A stretch of DNA of 26,622 nucleotides from Candidatus Parcubacteria bacterium (GCA_023135505.1 JAGLTA010000002.1:1-26622), one strand, 5' to 3'. Shown: positions 1 to 8,875, numbered from the stretch's first letter. The notes: generated from the sequence alone by a model not told the origin. Numbers and translations: made by a program.

Positions 1-134
1 GCTCGGAGTTTTTATTTTATCGCTATGCTCTTATTTTTTATAATGCAATAAATTTCATATTTTTACATTTATTTTTTTTAATTTTTTTTAATTCCTTTTT
101 ACCATTTTGTTTTTCTTCGGGCTTCGCTTAATTT
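1..134. other. gene-free AT-rich edge
   Basis: I see no coding region on either strand. The stretch lies downstream of the minus-strand Shedu gene and consists mostly of T-rich sequence. There is no convincing GC-rich hairpin followed by a U tract, so I cannot point to the terminator of the defence operon. Confidence 0.6.
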
Positions 135-1160
135 TTAAAATGGAATTTCAGTGACATCGCTTTCTTTTATATCTTGATTTGTTTTCTCGCTACTATCAAC
201 CACTAAAATGCTTTTGGCTCGTTTCAAAACATGATCGTAAGTCATTATTATTAAATTATGGTAGCTTGAGTTTAAAATGCGGTAAGCTTCTTTTTGGTTA
301 TTATTCCAATCATTTGAACGACCAAAAATCAAAACGCAACGCGGTTTTATTGTTTTAACATTACCAACTCGTTTTAAAAATTTAACACTATTTGCTTCTC
401 TCTCTACTTCGTAAATATATTTTGTTGCTTGTGTAATTGCTTTTGTTAGATCAGAAGATGGTACATAATTTTCATGATCTTGAGCGCCCGCCCAAAAATT
501 TAAATTGCTTTGTGGGCGTTTAATCTCAACAATATCGAGAAAACCATCGTATGCTTGCATTAAATAATCTGGAATGTTTGCTGTGTCTATTTCTCGCTCA
601 TCCAAAATTTTTACAAATTCACTTCCTAATATCCAATCATTGCACTTAAACCATTCTTGCCATTTTTGTTCAATTAAATCCTGATCAAGCATTGCTTCAA
701 ATTGTTTAATGGTTTTTATGCGTGTCTGGTTTTGTAATCCAACAACAAGATCGTCTGGTAAAATATTGTTTTTTGCTATAAAATCTAAAACTTTTTGCTT
801 GTCGGGGTTGTCAAAAATTGCCTTCAAATGCTCAATATTTTTTTGGTCAAATTTTTCATCAACAGGAATATATTTTTTTATCCCTTTTTTAAATGGTTCA
901 TAATTTTCCGATATAAATTCAAGTAATTTTTGAAATTCCTCATTATCTAAAGTAAGCTCGCTTTTTGGATTTTTCACTTCAAGAGTTTCTGGGGCGAAAG
1001 CGTTTTTATTGTATCTGCCGATTTTTATACAAATATCTTCTTGTTGTGAATTTTCATGCGGAATTTTCCAAAAAATTGCGCGCGTAATAGTTTTAGTTTT
1101 TTCTTTGAGAAGTCCGATTAAATATTCAATGCCTTTTTGTGTTGTTTTGATTGTTGCCAT
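135..1160 (-). CDS. sduA: Shedu-type antiphage nuclease (DUF4263)
   Basis: This 341-residue protein has the C-terminal DUF4263 domain that defines Shedu defence proteins. The domain (about residues 160-320) contains a PD-(D/E)XK-like core: DGFLDIVEIKRP at 205-216, with D209, E212 and K214 as likely metal and catalytic residues. It is followed by the helix AITQATKYIYEVE, the strand CVLIFGRS, and the terminal block IIMTYDHVLKRAKS typical of the family. Residues 1-150 form a variable N-terminal region that I do not recognise; in Shedu proteins this part is thought to sense or regulate. The family is known as a single-gene phage-defence nuclease. It is the last gene of a minus-strand operon, starting 3 bp after the stop of the type III restriction subunit, which suggests cotranscription and coupled translation. 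Assignment to DUF4263 is firm; the defence role is inferred from family and neighbours. Confidence 0.84.
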   Translation of the reverse strand: MATIKTTQKGIEYLIGLLKEKTKTITRAIFWKIPHENSQQEDICIKIGRYNKNAFAPETLEVKNPKSELTLDNEEFQKLLEFISENYEPFKKGIKKYIPVDEKFDQKNIEHLKAIFDNPDKQKVLDFIAKNNILPDDLVVGLQNQTRIKTIKQFEAMLDQDLIEQKWQEWFKCNDWILGSEFVKILDEREIDTANIPDYLMQAYDGFLDIVEIKRPQSNLNFWAGAQDHENYVPSSDLTKAITQATKYIYEVEREANSVKFLKRVGNVKTIKPRCVLIFGRSNDWNNNQKEAYRILNSSYHNLIIMTYDHVLKRAKSILVVDSSEKTNQDIKESDVTEIPF

Positions 1161-1163
1161 AAT

Positions 1164-3554
1164 TTACTTTAGATTTAAATTTTCCCAATCTTTCTCGTTT
1201 TTATAAGAATAATTTTCTTTTCTGTTTATTTTCCAATTTGGATATTTTTCAATAACTATTCCGCCGTCAATTTCAAAATTATATTTTGATTGATTTTTTT
1301 TAATCCATTTTTGCAAAGCTTTATTTTTATCGGCAGTTTCTTGACTTTTTGCAGTAATATCATTTTTGGGATCTACAAAATAAACCTTGCTTTTTGTTTT
1401 GATAATAAAATCAGGATAAAAAAGCCTTTTTTTATTTTCTTGTTTATCAAAATACTCAACAGCAAAAACATTTCTTCCGCTATTATCTTGTTTGTGCCAC
1501 CAAATAATATTTTTTTGAGATTCCAAAAATTGAATAAAACTTATTTCATTTTTTCTTCCGCTATACTTTTTTTTTAGATAAAATTTTTCGTAAGCGTTTT
1601 TGAAAATTTTAATAGTTTTTTGCTTATGATCAAAAAGATTATTTTCAGGTTTTATTTTTTGTATTTCTTCGTAGTCATCTGTAAAACATACTTCTTTTTC
1701 TGGTAATTCTAAATCAAAAATATTTATTTCTTCTTTCTCTCTAATTTCAATTTTATATTTTTCTCTAAAAGCTTTCAGCGCTTTACTAATAACAGTTTTT
1801 AATTTGCTTGATTCTTTCAATAATTCATTAACGATAATGGGATAATAAACAGACCTATCAAGACCAATTCTTGTGCTAAACCAAACATTCAAAGCTTTTT
1901 TTAACGGACTCCATGAACGAGATGGGTTATATTTCGCTTCTTCATCGCCTTGTTTTTTTAATTCTTCAAAACAAAGCAGATTATAAAGCCTTTCTACATC
2001 CAATTGAGAAAAATGATAATTCAAATTTTTGCCTTTTTCTTTAATTTCATTAACAAAATTATCAAAACTTTCAATCTCCGCGTTTACAATAATTTTGTTG
2101 TTTATATTCTTTTTTTCTAAATCAATATCTGATTTTATTTTTTTATAATTTTCTCTTTGTTTAGAAGTTTCGTAAACCGTGCCAAATTCCGTGTCTAAAA
2201 ATTCTTTGAAAAATTTTTGCCACTTATCTTCGGGGGTAAGTGTGTTAAAATCTACTCTTTGGTGATAGGTTGTTTTTAGTGTAATTCTTTTAATACCCCT
2301 TTTTAATTTTGTATAATGGATTGGCGGTTTATTTCCGTTTTCAGTTTCTTTAATATTTTTGATATGGCTTTTGTTATAGTTTGTATAAATAAAAGCCTTG
2401 TTTAATTCTTCTTTTTCATAATTATGAGCCTCTGGCATTCTTTTGATTCGCCCTATAATTTGAGTATGAAATGTCGGGCTGGTAATTTCCCTAAACATTA
2501 CAAGCACTTCGGCACGCGGACAATCCCAGCCAGTCGCAGGAGCAACTTTAAAAATCATAAAATTAACCTTATTGTCATTATTTTCTATCAAAGCAAGATT
2601 CTTCTTTTCTTTTGAAAGCCAAATTGCGATTTCATTATCTTTTACTCCTTTTTGTTTTAAATAAGACAAAACAAGATTTTTTAAATTCGTCTGTACTTCT
2701 TCTTTTTCTTTAAAATCGCTTGGCAATTGAATCAAAACAAGTGGATTGATGTTAACTCCTAAATCTTTATAGTATTTTTTCAATTCCAACCTTTTGTTAT
2801 AAGCAAGATCAAGCATTATCTCGTCCTCTGAAAGTTGTTTGTTTTCTAATTTTTTTATATCCTCATCGGTTTGAATAATAATTTTTTCTTTAATCAATCC
2901 GCTTGCAATTACATCTTTTTCTAAAGCTTCAACAAAACCTGCTTTTTTTTGAGAAACATCGCTAATGCTTGGCAAATCTTTTGGCGTTGCTGTAATTTTC
3001 AAAATAATTCTCGGATCAATAAGATCAATTATCTCGTTGGCAAGACGAGTTTCTGTTTCTGTATGTGCTTCGTCAATAATTAAAACAATATCTCTTTCTT
3101 TTCTTGTTTTTTGAATAAACTCGTCAAAAACAGCCTCACCACCATAACCCACACCTCCGCTCTTTCTTAATTTTTTTGATTCTTTATCTGTCCCTTTTAT
3201 TTTTGACCAATTGATAAAGAAAATATTATTTTTATAAAGTTTCCCCTCGCTTAAATTATTCACATCCTTAAGATTCATAGCAGTTCCCTCATTGAAATAG
3301 TGATATAATTTATTTTTAGACTGCGAATACGAGTCGTCACCGCCAAAAGATATCCAAATATACGCTTTGTCTTCGTGAAATTGATAATTGCCATCAAGAC
3401 ACCTCAAAAATTCCGCCATCATTAAAGTTTTTCCCGCTCCTGTCGGTGCTTTAAAAACAATCGGCAGTCTATATTGATTTGTTTTCCATAAATCTAAAAA
3501 AGTCAAACTTAATTGATCTATGGCTGTTGACTGAAAATCTTTTAAACTTATCAT
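1164..3554 (-). CDS. res: type III restriction enzyme, Res subunit (helicase-nuclease)
   Basis: This is a superfamily 2 helicase fused to a C-terminal nuclease, as in the Res subunit of type III restriction-modification. Visible motifs in order: Walker A APTGAGKT at residues 36-43, DEAH at 161-164, TATP at 188-191, motif V region APATGWDCPRAEV at 338-350, and motif VI QIIGRIKRMPE at 365-375. Near the C terminus, PDF at 714-716 and DPK at 728-730 form the PD-(D/E)XK cleavage site. At 796 residues it is somewhat shorter than well-studied Res subunits, but no motif is missing. Res uses ATP to communicate along DNA and cuts when the complex finds unmethylated sites. It starts 3 bp after the mod stop (TAA-TTT-ATG) and is followed 3 bp later by the Shedu gene. 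No frameshift is visible. Confidence 0.93.
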   Translation of the reverse strand: MISLKDFQSTAIDQLSLTFLDLWKTNQYRLPIVFKAPTGAGKTLMMAEFLRCLDGNYQFHEDKAYIWISFGGDDSYSQSKNKLYHYFNEGTAMNLKDVNNLSEGKLYKNNIFFINWSKIKGTDKESKKLRKSGGVGYGGEAVFDEFIQKTRKERDIVLIIDEAHTETETRLANEIIDLIDPRIILKITATPKDLPSISDVSQKKAGFVEALEKDVIASGLIKEKIIIQTDEDIKKLENKQLSEDEIMLDLAYNKRLELKKYYKDLGVNINPLVLIQLPSDFKEKEEVQTNLKNLVLSYLKQKGVKDNEIAIWLSKEKKNLALIENNDNKVNFMIFKVAPATGWDCPRAEVLVMFREITSPTFHTQIIGRIKRMPEAHNYEKEELNKAFIYTNYNKSHIKNIKETENGNKPPIHYTKLKRGIKRITLKTTYHQRVDFNTLTPEDKWQKFFKEFLDTEFGTVYETSKQRENYKKIKSDIDLEKKNINNKIIVNAEIESFDNFVNEIKEKGKNLNYHFSQLDVERLYNLLCFEELKKQGDEEAKYNPSRSWSPLKKALNVWFSTRIGLDRSVYYPIIVNELLKESSKLKTVISKALKAFREKYKIEIREKEEINIFDLELPEKEVCFTDDYEEIQKIKPENNLFDHKQKTIKIFKNAYEKFYLKKKYSGRKNEISFIQFLESQKNIIWWHKQDNSGRNVFAVEYFDKQENKKRLFYPDFIIKTKSKVYFVDPKNDITAKSQETADKNKALQKWIKKNQSKYNFEIDGGIVIEKYPNWKINRKENYSYKNEKDWENLNLK

Positions 3555-3557
3555 AAA

Positions 3558-5330
3558 TTATTTTAATTTATCTTTGAGCGTTAAATTAATTTCTTTGTAA
3601 ATATCAATTATTGGCTCTGGGATATCTTCAACAACAATATTCTTTCCGAGATATGTAAAAAGTTTTTTATCTAATATTCCATACGAAAAAATATATAATA
3701 CTGTTTTTTTGTTTTTAATTTTTTTTAATAATTCATCAAATTTATCTGTATCTTCTCTAAAATAAATCGCTGTTTTCATAGTTTTATCTTTGTTCTCAAA
3801 AATTTGATACCATTCGCAAATCTCCACTTCCTCAAAAGTGTTTTCTTTAATAGCAATCATCTGCCCCGCTTTTTCGGTTAACTTACGCCTTTGTTTGTCA
3901 TTTATATTATCAATTCTCTTAACTGGAATTAAATCAGTTCTAAAATATTGTAGATTGCCACCCAACCCTTTTATTTTTTCGCTTTTTTTGGATTTCTTAG
4001 TATAGCCCTTAATAATTTTTTTAATTCGCGGATAACAAACTTCTTCTGCAATCCCGCCCTCATTGTTAGTGCAAAGAATAAATTTTCTTTTTGTTTTTTC
4101 TTCATTATTCAAATCCAAAACTGCCTCGCCAGTCGTTCCCGATCCTGCGAAAAAATCAAGAACAATGGCATTTTGTGGAATGTGAGAAATTTTCATCAAA
4201 TGATCAATCAATTCTTTTGGTTTAGAATATGGAAAATCAAGCCCCAAGGTTTTTAAATAATCAGCTCCTCGTCTGTTTAAAAATTGTTTGCCTATCAAAA
4301 AATTTCGCGGTTTTACTCCTTTGCCTTTTCTTTCTTCTAAATAACTTTTTGTGTAAATATTATATTTAGCTTGTTTTCCATTTTGATCTAATAAAGGCGA
4401 TGTTTTAGTTTGTTTAAAAACAAGAAGGTGTTTTTGTTTTAAATATGTTTCCGCTGTCCATCGCCAAACTTTATCTTCCTTTGTCTCTGGTTTTATTTTT
4501 GAAGCTTCTTTTTTATCTTTTGGAAAAACATTCCCCGGAGGAATAACTAACGAATTATCAGGGCATAAAATATAATATCTCTGGTTTGTGCAACCCCTCA
4601 TCGGGTCTAATGCAGATTGATATAAAGCAATATCATCTCGATATTTTCCGTTTTCGTCTTCTTTTCTATAAAGCTCTTCATTAACTTCGTCATAAAAATT
4701 ATTCGTGTCTATATTCGCTTTATTCTTCGCATAGCAAACAACATAATCACAAGACGGAGCAAAATGATTTCCTTTGTCACTGGCCGTTTTTGAAATTCTA
4801 GAAATTAAAGTTAAAAAGTTTTGTGGCCTAAAAATTTTACTGCACAATAAATTGAGATTTGAAACCTCTTGCTCGCCTATGGATATAAAAATAACCCCGT
4901 CTTCTTTTAGGAGATTTTTTGACAATTCAATCCTTTTCTCCATCATGTTGAGCCATTTTGCGTGTTTATAAGAATCATTTTCATCAATAAATTTATCGTT
5001 ATACTTCCACTCGTCTTTTTTTCCTGTATTATATGGCGGGTCAATATAAATCAAATCTATTTTTCCTTTATGAGTATAATTCAAAACGGTTAAAGCGTGA
5101 TAATTATCACCTTCAATAAAAATATTGTCATCGCTTTCATTTGTTTCAATTTCTTTTTTTACAATTCTTTTTAAAATCGGCAAATTGTTTTCGCAATCCA
5201 GAACTACCTGTTCAGGTTCTCTTTCCCTGTCCCAAACAATACCATAGCTTTTTAGGTCTAATTCCGCGTCTTGTTTTTCAACAAGTTTTAATAATTCTTC
5301 TTTTGTTAATTTTGAATAATTTTTTGCCAT
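3558..5330 (-). CDS. mod: type III site-specific adenine-N6 DNA methyltransferase, Mod subunit
   Basis: This is a beta-class N6-adenine methyltransferase: the catalytic DPPY (residues 97-100, within YIDPPYNTG) comes before the AdoMet-binding FAGSGTT (394-400), with the target-recognition region between them at about 160-380. This order and the 590-residue length fit Mod subunits of type III systems, which both methylate and provide sequence recognition for Res. The N terminus has the short helical segment KLTKEELLKLVEKQ common in this family. It is the first gene of the mod-res-Shedu operon. The start is ATG with no Shine-Dalgarno sequence. The recognition sequence cannot be read from the protein. 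The longest homopolymer I noticed inside it is eight A (3719-3726), which is unremarkable in DNA this AT-rich. Confidence 0.94.
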   Translation of the reverse strand: MAKNYSKLTKEELLKLVEKQDAELDLKSYGIVWDREREPEQVVLDCENNLPILKRIVKKEIETNESDDNIFIEGDNYHALTVLNYTHKGKIDLIYIDPPYNTGKKDEWKYNDKFIDENDSYKHAKWLNMMEKRIELSKNLLKEDGVIFISIGEQEVSNLNLLCSKIFRPQNFLTLISRISKTASDKGNHFAPSCDYVVCYAKNKANIDTNNFYDEVNEELYRKEDENGKYRDDIALYQSALDPMRGCTNQRYYILCPDNSLVIPPGNVFPKDKKEASKIKPETKEDKVWRWTAETYLKQKHLLVFKQTKTSPLLDQNGKQAKYNIYTKSYLEERKGKGVKPRNFLIGKQFLNRRGADYLKTLGLDFPYSKPKELIDHLMKISHIPQNAIVLDFFAGSGTTGEAVLDLNNEEKTKRKFILCTNNEGGIAEEVCYPRIKKIIKGYTKKSKKSEKIKGLGGNLQYFRTDLIPVKRIDNINDKQRRKLTEKAGQMIAIKENTFEEVEICEWYQIFENKDKTMKTAIYFREDTDKFDELLKKIKNKKTVLYIFSYGILDKKLFTYLGKNIVVEDIPEPIIDIYKEINLTLKDKLK

Positions 5331-5352
5331 AATTATTTTTTTATTAAATTTT

Positions 5353-5400
5353 TTATCTATCCCCTTTCAGCAGTCTCTCAAACGCCTCAACATTTCCCAT
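5353..5400 (-). other. possible 15-codon leader ORF upstream of mod
   Basis: A minus-strand ATG at 5400 opens a 15-residue frame (MGNVEAFERLLKGDR) that ends with TAA 22 bp before the mod start. A purine-rich GAGAG lies just upstream of its ATG. The segment is visibly less AT-rich than its surroundings. It could be a leader peptide, a gene remnant, or chance. I know no homologue and cannot test expression. Confidence 0.2.
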
Positions 5401-5487
5401 TTAAAAATCTCTCCCAGATAGGAACAAAATTAACCGTTAAATTATTTTTCGCTTATTTTAAGAATCAATGCAAATAATTTTATTAAT

Positions 5488-6852
5488 TTACAGCCCCAGT
5501 TCATTAATCATAAATTTTTCTAAAATTTTATAACTATGATATTTTTTTCCGATTTTAAAATTGCGTTCAAGTTTTTTATTCAAATCCGCGCTAACAAGCC
5601 ATTTAACCGCTGTTTTCGCGGCTTGTTCAATGCTTTTTTCAGGCAGGCGGCAAAGCCCGAATCTGTCTAATTCTTTAAGCTTGTCTCCCAGCGAGATGAC
5701 GCTGTATCCCTCTTTTTTAATATCCGATTTAAAAACAGGATATTCAAAGACAACAATCGGCTTTTTAGCGAATACGGCTTCTATGAATTGGTTGCCCCAT
5801 CCTTCTATTAAGCTGGGAAAAGTGACGATATCAGCGTGAACATAGGCGTCCCAAAGAGAATATATGCTGCCGATCTGCTTGCAGTCCCTTACCGCGTCAA
5901 TATATTTAGAAATAAATTTTACATTTATGCCTTCTCTTAGCGCCTTTAATTTTATTTTCGTTAAATATTTTTTATCTCCCTTTTCAGCATATCCGGCGAC
6001 AATTAAAACAACTCTTGAATCGGAATTGATTTTTTTTCCGTTATAAATTGCCTCTCCTTTAAGTTCGCCTATTTTTTCCCGCATTTTTTTCGCAAAATCC
6101 ATAGCCAATTCTACGCCCTTTCTCGGCATTACGCGAGTGGCTTGCAGAATAATAAGATCAGACGATTTAACTCTTATTGATTTAAGAAAATTTTTATTAA
6201 ACGAATCTTTTTTCCATTGGTCTTGATTAAAATCAAATATATCAGGAAATACATGGCTTTTTATGCCAAATCTTTTTTTTAACTCTTTTTCCGCTAAGGA
6301 ATTTATAACAATATGTTTTATATAGGAGCTCTTAATCGGCATAAATTCTTGTATGTATTTTTTCAGATAGCCGTTCGGCGGAATTTTAAATTTTTTGCGC
6401 TCCCAATAAAAATCATGATTAGTGGACAGGCAAGGCATTCTATTTTTTTTTATCCATCTCGCGAACGGCTTAGCCGCGGCAGTGTGGCATCCGAATGAAA
6501 AAATATTATGGATTAAAACAGCGTCAAATTTTTCTTTTTGCTGGATAAAATCAAGCCTTTTTTCTATGATATCGCTCACCTTGTTCATCTTTTCGCGAAG
6601 TTCGGATACATTTAAGTTATTTCTATTAAAATAGACAAATCCGTTTTCCCTAAGGATCGGAACAACATAATTATTCCACCCCAGTTCTTTTATAATATAA
6701 TCAGCGCCGTTGCTCTCTTTTCCAGCAATTAATTTTACATCGCAGCCGTATTTTTCCAATATCTGCTTCCGTTTCGCGATTTCCAAAGAGACTCCGTCAG
6801 TTTTTCCAACGCGATAATGGCAAATAGCCACCTTTTTTCTTTTTTTTGTCAT
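5488..6852 (-). CDS. family 4 glycosyltransferase (GT-B fold)
   Basis: This 454-residue retaining GT4-type glycosyltransferase has an N-terminal sugar-acceptor Rossmann domain that opens with VAICHYRVGKTDGVSLE (the TDGVS loop is the usual GxxG-like glycine turn). Its C-terminal donor-binding domain includes TRVMPRKGVELA and FPSLIEGWGNQFIEAV. The EX7E signature is E350 to E358. No signal peptide or membrane span is seen, so it probably acts at the cytoplasmic face of the membrane on a lipid-linked or small glycosyl acceptor. Donor and acceptor cannot be told from sequence. It begins 12 bp downstream of the small Cys-containing membrane protein and is probably cotranscribed with it. The nearby GT2 genes suggest an envelope polysaccharide or glycolipid role. 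Confidence 0.88.
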   Translation of the reverse strand: MTKKRKKVAICHYRVGKTDGVSLEIAKRKQILEKYGCDVKLIAGKESNGADYIIKELGWNNYVVPILRENGFVYFNRNNLNVSELREKMNKVSDIIEKRLDFIQQKEKFDAVLIHNIFSFGCHTAAAKPFARWIKKNRMPCLSTNHDFYWERKKFKIPPNGYLKKYIQEFMPIKSSYIKHIVINSLAEKELKKRFGIKSHVFPDIFDFNQDQWKKDSFNKNFLKSIRVKSSDLIILQATRVMPRKGVELAMDFAKKMREKIGELKGEAIYNGKKINSDSRVVLIVAGYAEKGDKKYLTKIKLKALREGINVKFISKYIDAVRDCKQIGSIYSLWDAYVHADIVTFPSLIEGWGNQFIEAVFAKKPIVVFEYPVFKSDIKKEGYSVISLGDKLKELDRFGLCRLPEKSIEQAAKTAVKWLVSADLNKKLERNFKIGKKYHSYKILEKFMINELGL

Positions 6853-6864
6853 AAATTCGTATCG

Positions 6865-7266
6865 TTAACACTTATATTTTTTGTTAAAATCAGATTCGTT
6901 GTTGTATTCAGCGAAATCCTTATGATGCGGAGGCGCTGCAAAGTCTGGATTTTTTTCGTGTTGAATGCCGCACCAGTATCGTTCTGTTTCGCCCGCAATC
7001 TTAACCCAGTACTGAATAACGCCGTTGGCGTATCCGCAGTAGGCGCAGTATATTTTTTGCAGCCAGTTTAGATATTTAAGCTTGTGCCGATCTATTTTAA
7101 TATAATTTTTCCGTTTGACGTATGGAATTTTGCACAGCGGGAAACAGATACGGTGATAAATTTCAACCAAAATATCCGAGATAACTATTGGTATAGCTAA
7201 AGCAGATAATAGTGGGATTACGATAATATGTTTTAGCAGTCGGCAGTTGTTTTTTAAGTAGCGCAT
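6865..7266 (-). CDS. conserved-looking membrane-anchored protein with a CxxC motif
   Basis: I do not assign this 133-residue protein to a named family. It has one hydrophobic segment at about residues 13-35, then a basic stretch, then a compact soluble tail. The tail carries CAYCGYANG (C74, C77), YWCGIQH (C99, H103), the pair H114-H115, and a terminal Cys. The Cys/His spacing could hold a metal ion or a redox pair, but this is only inference. There is no cleavable signal-peptide pattern, so the N-terminal helix probably stays as an anchor. It lies 12 bp upstream of the GT4 gene on the same strand, which suggests a joint role at the membrane, and a hairpin repeat lies just upstream of its start. 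Confidence 0.72.
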   Translation of the reverse strand: MRYLKNNCRLLKHIIVIPLLSALAIPIVISDILVEIYHRICFPLCKIPYVKRKNYIKIDRHKLKYLNWLQKIYCAYCGYANGVIQYWVKIAGETERYWCGIQHEKNPDFAAPPHHKDFAEYNNESDFNKKYKC

Positions 7267-7278
7267 ATTTTTTGTATT

Positions 7279-7314
7279 CGCGCCGCCACAATCTCCGATA
7301 GGAACTGCGGCGCG
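7279..7314. repeat. hairpin repeat, GCAGTC-family copy A (single, diverged)
   Basis: The arms CGCGCCGC (7279-7286) and GCGGCGCG (7307-7314) pair perfectly. The loop side contains TCTCCGATAGG and AACTGC, matching the loop and inner stem of the other copies near 8787, 8820, 18867, 19340 and 19386. It fills the 53-bp gap between the DUF2007 stop codon and the next gene. Its GC-rich arms contrast with the AT-rich surroundings. It could also attenuate transcription between the two genes. Confidence 0.7.
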
Positions 7315-7319
7315 CGGAA

Positions 7320-7532
7320 TTAATCATTTATTTTTAAAATTTTAGCCGCTTTTTTACGATTTTTTTCATTTATTAACAATTGCACCCCGCCTGTAAAAGT
7401 CATATGAGGGCGAACTCCACCGCAATCATCTGCCGAAACGACGGATTTAATATTGTAATTTTTTAGTAAGCTACTATCGGCTTCGGCCTCTATTCTATTG
7501 TTATAAGTTTTAATTGTAATTAAATTTGACAT
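7320..7532 (-). CDS. DUF2007-like small protein
   Basis: This 70-residue protein has the ferredoxin-like pattern of the DUF2007 (putative signal-transducing protein) family: a first strand with ITIKTYNNRIEAEADSSLL, then SVVSADDCGG, then GGVQLLINEKNRKKAAKIL. The biochemical function of the family is unknown. I chose the ATG at 7532; a longer frame would need TTG at 7541 and adds only three residues. It is the first gene of the minus-strand group leading to the GT4 gene. It is divergent from the GT2 gene at 7707, with about 170 bp of AT-rich shared upstream DNA. Confidence 0.8.
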   Translation of the reverse strand: MSNLITIKTYNNRIEAEADSSLLKNYNIKSVVSADDCGGVRPHMTFTGGVQLLINEKNRKKAAKILKIND

Positions 7533-7706
7533 ATTAGACAACTATATTATCGCGCGTAGTTAATGAAAACTAACAATAAAAATTTGTATATTATTCGTAA
7601 TAATGTTAAAGTGAGGTTAAAAATGGTTTAACTTTAATGCAATTAATGGTTAGATTATAGCATTAATAAAAGAATATTCAATCTTTTACGGAAGATATTT
7701 TTTAAT

Positions 7707-8771
7707 ATGAAAAAAACCGCTGTAATTATTGTTAATTATAAAAATTACGCCGAGAGATTTTTGCGCGAATGCCGCGACAGTTTGCGCGCGCAGAGCTATC
7801 CGAAAGATTTATATCAAGTTTATATAATTGATAACGCCTCAAGCGATAGTTCAAGAAATTATTTAAAAGAGAGCTACCCAGAAGCGATTGTTGTTCCGAG
7901 AAAAGACGGCAATTATTCGGCGGCTAATAATGCCGGGATAAAAAAAGCGCTGGAAGACGGATGCGAATATTTTGTGATCGCGAATATGGACGCGAAATTT
8001 GATAAAAACTGGCTGGCAGAACTAATTAATGCCGTCAGGTCTGATGAAAAAATCGGCATCGCGCAATCAAAAATTCTGTTATATCCTAAAACAGAAGAAG
8101 AATGGAAAAAACCGAAAATTAACAGTTTGGGAAATATTATCCATTTTCTCGGATTTGGATTTACAAAAGGATATAACGAACCTGATTATGAGATTAAAGG
8201 ATTTCCCGAGATAAAAGGATACGCCAGCGGCTGCTCTTTTATTGTTAAAAAAGAGGTTATTGATAAAATCGGCGGATACAACGAAGAGTATTATATGTAT
8301 CACGACGATATGGAAATCGGCTGGAAAGCGAAATTAGCCGGATATAAAATCGTCTTGGCGCCAAAATCAATTATGCGGCATAAATATGATTTCGCGCGCA
8401 GCGTTTTAATGCTCTATTATATGGAGCGAAATCGGCATATCGCAATGCTCACTTTTTACAGCCCGCGGACTTTGCTGCTGATTTTTCCAGCCGCTGTTTT
8501 TATGGATTTAGGCATATTGCTTTACTCTGTCCCAAGTGGATGGTTTATTACAAAATTAAAAGTATATTTTTATTTTTTAAAGCCGAAGAGCTGGCTGAAA
8601 ATTTTTAAGCAAAGACAAAAAATAAAAAGTTTCCGCGAAATAAAAGACCGCGATATCGCGAGAAGTTTTTCTGGCAAAGTTTTATTTCAAGAAATAGAAA
8701 ATCCTGTTTTAAAATATATCGCAAATCCGATTTTTAATTTTTATTGGAGCATAGTTAAAAAAATATTATAA
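7707..8771 (+). CDS. GT2 family glycosyltransferase, rhamnosyltransferase-like
   Basis: This 354-residue GT-A fold inverting glycosyltransferase starts with AVIIVNYKNY and YIIDNASSD at 39-47, the nucleotide-sugar binding strands. NMDAKFD at 93-99 is the DxD-equivalent region. YASGCSFIVKKEV and YMYHDDMEIGWK contain the acceptor-side and ED-like catalytic residues. After about residue 240 the protein has hydrophobic or amphipathic segments (about 251-295) that should bind it to the membrane, as in WbbL-like rhamnosyltransferases. The substrate is not determinable. It is followed by a second GT2 gene, with a hairpin doublet between them. Both probably act in building a surface glycan. Confidence 0.88.
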   Translation: MKKTAVIIVNYKNYAERFLRECRDSLRAQSYPKDLYQVYIIDNASSDSSRNYLKESYPEAIVVPRKDGNYSAANNAGIKKALEDGCEYFVIANMDAKFDKNWLAELINAVRSDEKIGIAQSKILLYPKTEEEWKKPKINSLGNIIHFLGFGFTKGYNEPDYEIKGFPEIKGYASGCSFIVKKEVIDKIGGYNEEYYMYHDDMEIGWKAKLAGYKIVLAPKSIMRHKYDFARSVLMLYYMERNRHIAMLTFYSPRTLLLIFPAAVFMDLGILLYSVPSGWFITKLKVYFYFLKPKSWLKIFKQRQKIKSFREIKDRDIARSFSGKVLFQEIENPVLKYIANPIFNFYWSIVKKIL

Positions 8772-8786
8772 ATTTTATCCGTCGTG

Positions 8787-8848
8787 TCGCAGTCTCCCGT
8801 TATGAAACTGCGATAAAATCGTTGCAGTCCCTGTCGGAGACTGCAACG
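8787..8848. repeat. hairpin doublet, GCAGTC-family copies B and C (inverted pair)
   Basis: Copy B has arms TCGCAGT (8787-8793) and ACTGCGA (8807-8813). Copy C has arms CGTTGCAGTC (8820-8829) and GACTGCAACG (8839-8848) with loop CCTGTCGGA. That loop is the reverse complement of the TCCGACAGG type, so copy C is in the opposite orientation to B. The two hairpins are 6 bp apart and can also pair with each other. The doublet sits in the 104-bp gap between the two GT2 genes. The arrangement resembles REPIN doublets (two inverted REP hairpins), but the sequence itself is not one I can name. Confidence 0.8.
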
Positions 8849-8875
8849 GGGCGTATGGATTGTAATTAAAATATT

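Noticed and set aside
3719..3726. Eight-A run in mod as a phase-variation tract
   Set aside because: Runs of 7-8 A or T are common across this AT-rich window, and the tract falls in an ordinary Lys-Lys stretch. Nothing marks it as a special slippage site.
5369..5382. GCAGTCTC near 5370 as another hairpin-family copy
   Set aside because: Only eight bases match the repeat; there is no opposite GACTGC arm nearby and no loop match.
7532..7541. TTG start at 7541 for the DUF2007 gene
   Set aside because: The ATG three codons later gives the family N terminus, and no ribosome-binding site favours TTG.
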